NCBI GenBank assembly: GCA_020353155.1
Contig: CP070689.1
Location: 2,620,758 to 2,669,114 of the forward strand
Source: Deltaproteobacteria bacterium
Lineage (GTDB): Bacteria > Desulfobacterota > Syntrophobacteria > BM002
Reading direction: 5' to 3'
Length of the DNA stretch: 48,357 bases
Under the pieces are notes generated by a model. It did not search any database and had not been told where the DNA came from. It worked only from the letters and a program-made list of their open reading frames with translations. Below are positions 43,725 through 48,357 of this stretch, one piece after another (positions within the stretch are counted from its first letter, which is position 1; each line of letters opens with the position of its first letter). The position numbers were made by a program, and so were the translations under genes.

Positions 43725-44879
43725 GTGATTTCTGCTGAACGCAAAAAAGTGACGGGCTCTGCCCAAAGGATCGTAATTAAGGTTGGAAGCTCTGTGCTTG
43801 CCGGTAAACGGGGCCTCGATCTGGGTATTATCAATCGACTTTGCGATGAAGTTTCCCTGTTGCGGGAACAAGGTCGGCAGGTGGTGATCGTTTCTTCCGG
43901 GGCAATCGCTTCCGGGATTAGCAAGGTGGGTTTGAGGGGAATGCCAAAGACCATCCCCCAAAAGCAAGCTGCAGCAGCTGTGGGCCAGGGCAGCCTAATT
44001 CAAGCATACGAAGAGGCCTTTAGCCATTACGATCTTAAGGTTGCCCAGATTTTGCTCACCAGTGATGATCTGACCAATCGTCGGCGCTACTTGAATGCCC
44101 GGCACACCCTACAAACCCTGCTGGAGTGGGGGATAATTCCAATTGTCAATGAAAACGACACAGTGGTGGTGGATGAAATCAAGTTTGGAGACAATGATAA
44201 CCTTTCGGCACTTATCGCCCAACTAATCGAGGCTGACTTGTTAGTGGCTTTGACAGACATGGACGGTCTCTACGACTCGGATCCACGGGAAAACCAGGAT
44301 GCGAAGATTATACCCATTGTTCACCGTATCGATAGAGAGGTGAAGGGTTTTGCCGGTGAGCGTCCAGGAGGGCTCGGCACTGGTGGGATGCTCAGTAAAC
44401 TGCTGGCGGCCAAAAAAGTTACCTCTGCTGGGGTGCCGATGATAATTGGCAATGGCCGAAATCGATATGTCCTCAAACAAATTTTTGACGGCGAGGAGGT
44501 AGGCACTCTATTCTTGCCAGCCGAGCGGCGTCTTCCCAGCAAGAAGCAGTGGATCGCCCATACACTGAAACCTCAAGGGGAAGTGATCGTGGATGCGGGG
44601 GCGACAAAGGCATTGAAGTTAAGAGGTAAGAGCCTCTTGTCCACCGGTATAGTGTCGGTAAGAGGGAGTTTTGAAGTGGGGGCTCCAGTGCGCTGCTTGA
44701 GCAGTGAGGAGGAAGTAATCGGCATTGGTCTGGTTAATTATGGGTCAGAAGAAATAGAAAAAATAATGGGTGTGCGCAGTAATCTAATAGAGGAAGTTCT
44801 GGGTTACAAGCATTCTGACGAAGTAATTCACCGAGACAATTTTGTTTTAAGTGAAAAAATCGAAATAGACGGAGCTTGA
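43725..44879 (+). CDS. proB: Glutamate 5-kinase with PUA domain
   Basis: Phosphorylates glutamate in proline synthesis. The 384-residue product has an amino-acid kinase domain (RIVIKVGSSVLAG; VVIVSSGAIASGISKVG; NENDTVVVDEIKFGDNDNLSALIAQLIEADLL; GLGTGGMLSKLLAAKK) and a C-terminal PUA domain (EVIVDAGATKALKLRGKSLLSTGIVSVRGSFEVGAPV). The GTG at 43725 has no clear ribosome site. The proA partner is not next to it; nadD follows after an unusual gap. Confidence 0.95.
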   Translation: MISAERKKVTGSAQRIVIKVGSSVLAGKRGLDLGIINRLCDEVSLLREQGRQVVIVSSGAIASGISKVGLRGMPKTIPQKQAAAAVGQGSLIQAYEEAFSHYDLKVAQILLTSDDLTNRRRYLNARHTLQTLLEWGIIPIVNENDTVVVDEIKFGDNDNLSALIAQLIEADLLVALTDMDGLYDSDPRENQDAKIIPIVHRIDREVKGFAGERPGGLGTGGMLSKLLAAKKVTSAGVPMIIGNGRNRYVLKQIFDGEEVGTLFLPAERRLPSKKQWIAHTLKPQGEVIVDAGATKALKLRGKSLLSTGIVSVRGSFEVGAPVRCLSSEEEVIGIGLVNYGSEEIEKIMGVRSNLIEEVLGYKHSDEVIHRDNFVLSEKIEIDGA

Positions 44880-44885
44880 GGTCCG

Positions 44886-45056
44886 AGCCATTCCCTCCGC
44901 TTACGCTCGGTCTGCTGATCTTGCAGGGCGGAGGTCCTTCGGAACAGAGGCAACGGCAGCCCGAGCTGCGGATGCGCCAGCCTTTGCGGTTCTACTGAGG
45001 AGAGTTGTCTCTTTTAGGAGGCAAAGGCTGGACACATACGCCGCTTCGGGAATATC
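44886..45056. repeat. Gap rich in inverted repeats between proB and nadD
   Basis: CCAGCCTTTGC (44977-44987) and GCAAAGGCTGG (45021-45031) are perfect 11-bp arms around a 33-base loop. CCTCCGC/GCGGAGG (44894-44933), CCGAGC/GCTCGG and GCAGC-CCGA-GCTGC lie just before. It might be a structured RNA or a decayed element; there is no U-tract. Confidence 0.5.
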
Positions 45057-45156
45057 CCAGCCCTCAAGCTATGAGGAGTTAAGTCAACAGGCGTTAGACT
45101 AATACTGCAAGCTGGCCGCTGCTCACTGCCTGCTTGATAAACGGGGGACATGACCT

Positions 45157-45801
45157 TTGGGTATCGGAATTATGGGCGGAACCTTTAATCCGGTCCATTT
45201 TGGCCACTTGCGGGCGGCTGAAGAAGTGGCGGAATCTCTGCAGTTGAAGCAAGTAATTTTCATGCCTGCGGCAAAACCGCCTCACAAAACTGAAGTGGGT
45301 CTGGCTTCCTTTGATCATCGATGGCGCATGTTGGAACTCGCTGTTAGTGGGAACTCCCTATTCGTGATGTCGGACCTGGAACATCGACGTCCAGGTAAAT
45401 CATACTCGGTGGAAACACTAACGCAACTTTCAAGCCAGTATGGAGGAGAAGAGGAGCTCTACTTTGTCCTAGGCTTAGATGCATTCTTGGAACTACCCAC
45501 CTGGAAGAGTTATCGTGAGCTATTCAAACTCTGCCACTTCGTCGTAGTAGCCCGGCCCGGGATTGCCCGGGAATCCTTGGATGAAATGCTCAAAACCCAG
45601 GTTGGGGACAATTATTTGTTTGACCCAAATATTCAGGGCTATGTCCATCCAAACCAATACGTCGTCTATTATAGGGAGATAACTCTCTTGGATATATCTT
45701 CTTCCAGTATTAGAAATCTTTTGGCCAGCAGCCGTTCTGTGCGCTACCTGGTGCCGGACAAGGTGGAACACTACATTCGCCAGCAAGGTCTATATAGGTA
45801 A
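45157..45801 (+). CDS. nadD: Nicotinate-nucleotide adenylyltransferase
   Basis: Forms nicotinate adenine dinucleotide in NAD synthesis. The 214-residue product has the nucleotidyltransferase motif GIMGGTFNPVHFGHLRAAEEV and the second motif ISSSSIRNLLASSRSVRYLVPDKVEHYI. The only in-frame start is TTG at 45157, with GGGGGA eight bases upstream; an ATG at 45150 is out of frame. Followed at about 210 bases by rsfS. Confidence 0.93.
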   Translation: MGIGIMGGTFNPVHFGHLRAAEEVAESLQLKQVIFMPAAKPPHKTEVGLASFDHRWRMLELAVSGNSLFVMSDLEHRRPGKSYSVETLTQLSSQYGGEEELYFVLGLDAFLELPTWKSYRELFKLCHFVVVARPGIARESLDEMLKTQVGDNYLFDPNIQGYVHPNQYVVYYREITLLDISSSSIRNLLASSRSVRYLVPDKVEHYIRQQGLYR

Positions 45802-45890
45802 TAATATTGCTAACGGCAAGGGCGAAAAAGCTGCAGAAGATTGAACCACAAAGAGCAAAGTGGAGAAGAAAGGGGAAACAAATTCGACTT

Positions 45891-45976
45891 GGATATGAGA
45901 TCTGAGATCTGAGATGTGGGATAATAAATTCCAAAAAATGTCAAATCTCGCATCACATATCGCACATCCCACATCT
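45891..45976. repeat. Word-repeat array (AGATGTGAG class) before rsfS
   Basis: Left arm 45891-45922 (GAGATCTGAGATCTGAGATG words) and right arm 45945-45976 (CATCACATATCGCACATCCC words) are imperfect complements, related to 25362-25444 and 29573-29636. The open frame that seems to extend rsfS upstream to 45914 is made of these words. Confidence 0.8.
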
Positions 45977-46012
45977 CTTGTCGAGGTGGGTGAAAGTCAA
46001 AAATCACAAGAT

Positions 46013-46408
46013 ATGAAGCAGCAAACTTCAGAGAAAGTCGAGGAGATGGGCGCTCGAGAAAAAGCGGTCTTATGTGCTGAGGTGGCGGCTGCCCACAAGG
46101 CGGAGAGACCCTTAATTTGCGAAGTGGCTGAAGTTGTTGGTTATACCGATTATTTTGTCATCTGTTCCGGCCGTTCCACTCGGCACGTCCAAGCCCTCGC
46201 CGAGCACATTGAAGCGGCTCTGGCTCAACGAAGGGTCAAGCCCATGGGGGTAGAGGGGTTGCCAGAAGGTCATTGGGTGCTTCTCGATCTCAATGATGTG
46301 ATAGTCCATATTTTTTACCATCCCATGAGGGCATTTTATGATTTAGAGGGGCTTTGGTGGGAGGCCCGCCAGATAGATGTCTCGGAGACAGGGGCCTCAG
46401 ATCAATGA
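46013..46408 (+). CDS. rsfS: Ribosomal silencing factor RsfS (DUF143)
   Basis: RsfS binds L14 on the 50S subunit and blocks subunit joining in starvation. YTDYFVICSGRSTRHVQALAEHIE and GHWVLLDLNDVIVHIFYHPMRAFYDLEGLWWEA are the family signatures; C-terminal extra residues (ARQIDVSETGASDQ) follow. The 131-residue form starts at ATG 46013, where the repeat-derived part ends, though its ribosome site is weak. The exact start may also be ATG 46049. Cotranscribed downstream of nadD as in many bacteria. Confidence 0.92.
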   Translation: MKQQTSEKVEEMGAREKAVLCAEVAAAHKAERPLICEVAEVVGYTDYFVICSGRSTRHVQALAEHIEAALAQRRVKPMGVEGLPEGHWVLLDLNDVIVHIFYHPMRAFYDLEGLWWEARQIDVSETGASDQ

Positions 46409-46414
46409 AAGTAT

Positions 46415-46475
46415 CAGCTAGCAGCAGAAAGCAGACAGCCGTCCCAACTAGGCACTAGACACTGAGCACTAGGTA
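46415..46475. repeat. Word-repeat array (CAGCTAGCAGCAGA and ACTAGGCACTA words)
   Basis: 46415-46440 shares CAGCTAGCAGCAGA with 34548-34561; 46447-46475 repeats CTAGGCACTAGACACTGAG, the word of 24486-24517. Two word families sit next to each other in one short gap. Confidence 0.75.
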
Positions 46476-46548
46476 GCAAGGGGCTGAGAAGTCAGAGGAA
46501 CCAACGTTAAAAGAAGTTCTTGGAGATAAATAAAGAAGAGATTGTACT

Positions 46549-47982
46549 ATGATGGCAAGACATCGATGGAAAATATTGGTTTTTGTAGTGATATTCATGA
46601 CTTCAGCAGGGTGGTCGACTGGAAAGGCACGTGCTGATTTGTCAATTGAAGATGAAAAGAGACTTGGAGAGAAGTTTCTCCAAGCAGTCCTGCAACAGCT
46701 AAAGTTGATTGAGGACCCGGAGGTAGTTGGTTACGTGAACAGGGTGGGGCAGGCCATAGTGGATAAACTTGAGGTTCATAACTTCCCTTATCATTTTTAC
46801 GTGGTGGACAGCAGCGCCCTCAATGCCTTCGCGGCTCCAGCAGGGCACGTATTCATGAACCGCGGCCTCATAGAAATCATGGAGGATGAGGGAGAACTAG
46901 CCGCAATCCTGGCTCACGAAATCGCCCACGTCCAGTCCCGACATATTGCCCAGCGCATGGCCAGGGCGCAAAAACTTAACGTAGCTGCTCTCGGTGGCCT
47001 TCTGGCCGGGATCTTCCTGGGCGGCGAGGCTGGGGCGGCGATTATTGCTGGCAGTCAGGCGGGCGCCACCTCGGCAATGCTGAATTACAGTCGTCAGGAT
47101 GAAGAGGAATCGGACCGCAAGGGGCTTCGTTATCTGGAAGCGGCAGGCTATCATGGTGAGGATTTTGTAATTATTATGAGAAAGATGGGCCAGGACAGTT
47201 GGAAATCCGGCGGCCACATCCCTACCTATCTATCCACTCACCCAGGAGTACCCGAACGTGTCGCCTACCTTGCCACAACAGTAGAGACACGGCCCAAGTC
47301 TTCTCAAGGCACCAAGAAAGGGAGTGAGAACTTCGACGCCTTCATTTTGATGCAGACGAAGCTCTATGGTGGTTACGAAATGCCCGCAGAGGCCGCAACC
47401 AAGTTTCGCGAATGGCATGAACGGACTGAAACCAAGGCGATGGCCTACTATGGGATGGGTCTGCTGCAAAGAAGGCAAAGGATGATGGCTGAATCTGTCG
47501 ATTCCTTTAGGAAGGCGATTAACCTCCGTCCGGATCTAGTCCCCATCTTAGTGGAACTAGGAGAGACCTACTTCCAGATGGGCGATTTTGATAAAGCTAG
47601 CTCCGTGGTATCTTCGGCGCTGATTCTGGAACCGGATCAAGCAATGGCCCTCTATGTCTTGGGCCGCACCCAATTGGAGCAGGGTAAAGTTGCCGAGGCG
47701 AGTACAAATCTGGCAAAAGCAGCGCGGGTCAATGATAGGTTGCCCTCCATCCACTATTACCTCGGACTAGCTTATGGCAAGTTGAATCAACTGGCGGAAG
47801 CACACTACCAGTTCGGGATTCATTACAGGCGTGAGGGATCTCTAAAGAACGCACAGTTTCACTTCATGGAAGCTTTGCGCCATGCCGATAGTCCCAACCG
47901 TAAAGAGGCTATCGAAAAAGAGCTGCAACAAGTGAAGGGAGAGATTAAGGAAGAACAGCGAGAGAATAGTAAACGCCGTTGA
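46549..47982 (+). CDS. M48 family metalloprotease with TPR repeats (BepA-like)
   Basis: A signal peptide (KILVFVVIFMTSAGWSTGKARA) exports the 477-residue protein to the periplasm. The zinc protease site is HEIAH (residues 123-127) with the third ligand in EESDRKGL (about 185-191); TPR-type helices occupy about residues 300-440 (ALYVLGRTQLEQGKVAEASTNLAKAA; PSIHYYLGLAYGKLNQLAEAHYQ). BepA/YfgC proteins help assemble or degrade outer-membrane proteins such as LptD; the role here is inferred. The gene ends 13 bases from the convergent EF-G gene. Confidence 0.9.
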   Translation: MMARHRWKILVFVVIFMTSAGWSTGKARADLSIEDEKRLGEKFLQAVLQQLKLIEDPEVVGYVNRVGQAIVDKLEVHNFPYHFYVVDSSALNAFAAPAGHVFMNRGLIEIMEDEGELAAILAHEIAHVQSRHIAQRMARAQKLNVAALGGLLAGIFLGGEAGAAIIAGSQAGATSAMLNYSRQDEEESDRKGLRYLEAAGYHGEDFVIIMRKMGQDSWKSGGHIPTYLSTHPGVPERVAYLATTVETRPKSSQGTKKGSENFDAFILMQTKLYGGYEMPAEAATKFREWHERTETKAMAYYGMGLLQRRQRMMAESVDSFRKAINLRPDLVPILVELGETYFQMGDFDKASSVVSSALILEPDQAMALYVLGRTQLEQGKVAEASTNLAKAARVNDRLPSIHYYLGLAYGKLNQLAEAHYQFGIHYRREGSLKNAQFHFMEALRHADSPNRKEAIEKELQQVKGEIKEEQRENSKRR

Positions 47983-47994
47983 TAAAAGGTGAAA

Positions 47995-48357
47995 TTAGAA
48001 AAAAAGTTCTTTCTTCTCTACCAGAGAGTCGAAGTGGGAAAATTGCATAGTGAAAGTGGCGCGCCCCTGACTGGCTGAGCGCAGTGCAGTTGAGTAGCCA
48101 AACATCTGAGAGAGGGCCACGGTGGCGTGGATAATCTTAACTGACCGTCTAGAGTGGACCCCTTCAATCTTGCCCTTCCTTATGTTGAGATCATTGATGA
48201 CTTCGCCGGTGAATTCTTCAGGAACAATAATTTCAACCGACATTATGGGCTCGAGCAACTGAGGTTGCGCCTTTCTGCAACCTTCCTGAATGGCGGTTGA
48301 TGCAGCCACCTTAAAGGCAAGTTCACTACCGCTCTGTTCTTTGTAAATCCCGCCTAT
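47995..48357 (-). CDS. fusA: Elongation factor G, C-terminal part (5' end outside window)
   Basis: The open frame runs off the right end of the window. The 120 visible residues are the end of domain IV (GSELAFKVAASTAIQEGCRKAQPQLLEPIMSVEI) and domain V (PEEFTGEVINDLNIRKGKIEGVHSRR, ATVALSQMFGYSTALRSASQGRATFTMQFSHFDS). The start shown as a methionine at 48309 is an internal GTG, not the real start. Whether it is the main EF-G or a paralogue cannot be told from this part. Confidence 0.9.
   Translation of the reverse strand: MGGIYKEQSGSELAFKVAASTAIQEGCRKAQPQLLEPIMSVEIIVPEEFTGEVINDLNIRKGKIEGVHSRRSVKIIHATVALSQMFGYSTALRSASQGRATFTMQFSHFDSLVEKKELFF

Noticed and set aside
45150-45156. ATG at 45150 as nadD start, implying a frameshift
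   Set aside because: It is out of frame with nadD; the in-frame TTG at 45157 is well placed behind GGGGGA.

Overview
The window (about 50% GC, 48.4 kb) is a stretch of ordinary bacterial chromosome. Gene content suggests an anaerobic Desulfobacterota-like (deltaproteobacterial) organism. This is inferred from a three-subunit indolepyruvate-type ferredoxin oxidoreductase, a cysteine-rich ferredoxin-like protein, a fused acyl-activating enzyme/acyltransferase, and the gene order radical SAM (TIGR03960-like)-rng-rplU-rpmA-obg-proB-nadD-rsfS. No species can be named from the sequence alone. No CRISPR array, rRNA, tRNA, prophage or intact insertion sequence was seen.

Layout. From 78 to 9670 nearly everything is on the minus strand: cyclopropane fatty acid synthase; a stand-alone receiver protein; a tandem-GAF protein; the three oxidoreductase subunits; then a ClC chloride channel with CBS domains, a PilZ protein and a 62-residue orphan. 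A MITE-like inverted-repeat element sits directly in front of a plus-strand DUF3524/QTMAN-like glycosyltransferase (10040-11140). From 11385 to 30894 the minus strand carries carB, an RND efflux pump with its membrane fusion protein, an operon hisD - acyl-AMP ligase/ACP/acyltransferase fusion - Fe-S protein, rlpA, an HMGL-type (homocitrate synthase-like) enzyme fused to a Cache sensor domain, aspS and hisS. From 31290 to the end most genes are on the plus strand: a small hypothetical gene coupled to polA; a candidate structured ncRNA ended by a strong bidirectional terminator; a membrane-anchored HTH protein; the radical SAM-rng-rplU-rpmA-obg-proB-nadD-rsfS cluster; and a BepA-like M48 protease. 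The 3' end of an EF-G gene enters from the right on the minus strand.

Two things are not explained by protein genes. First, positions 34676-35083 look like a free-standing RNA gene: a consensus-like promoter, a long closing stem, several hairpins, a loop-to-downstream pseudoknot and an intrinsic terminator. I could not assign it to a known RNA family; a MITE/REP element is the main alternative. Second, at least a dozen intergenic gaps contain short 6-10 base words repeated imperfectly in tandem, often with inverted copies a few tens of bases away, and the same words recur in gaps far apart. Some of these arrays run into annotated-looking 5' ends (rlpA, rsfS) and create spurious reading frames.

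Other points: DNA polymerase I has lost all four proofreading carboxylates; the ClC protein has lost the 'proton glutamate'; several promoters have near-consensus hexamers (carB, hisS, the HMGL-Cache gene, the HTH gene); and two long perfect palindromes look like operators in front of the RND pump and the HMGL-Cache gene.
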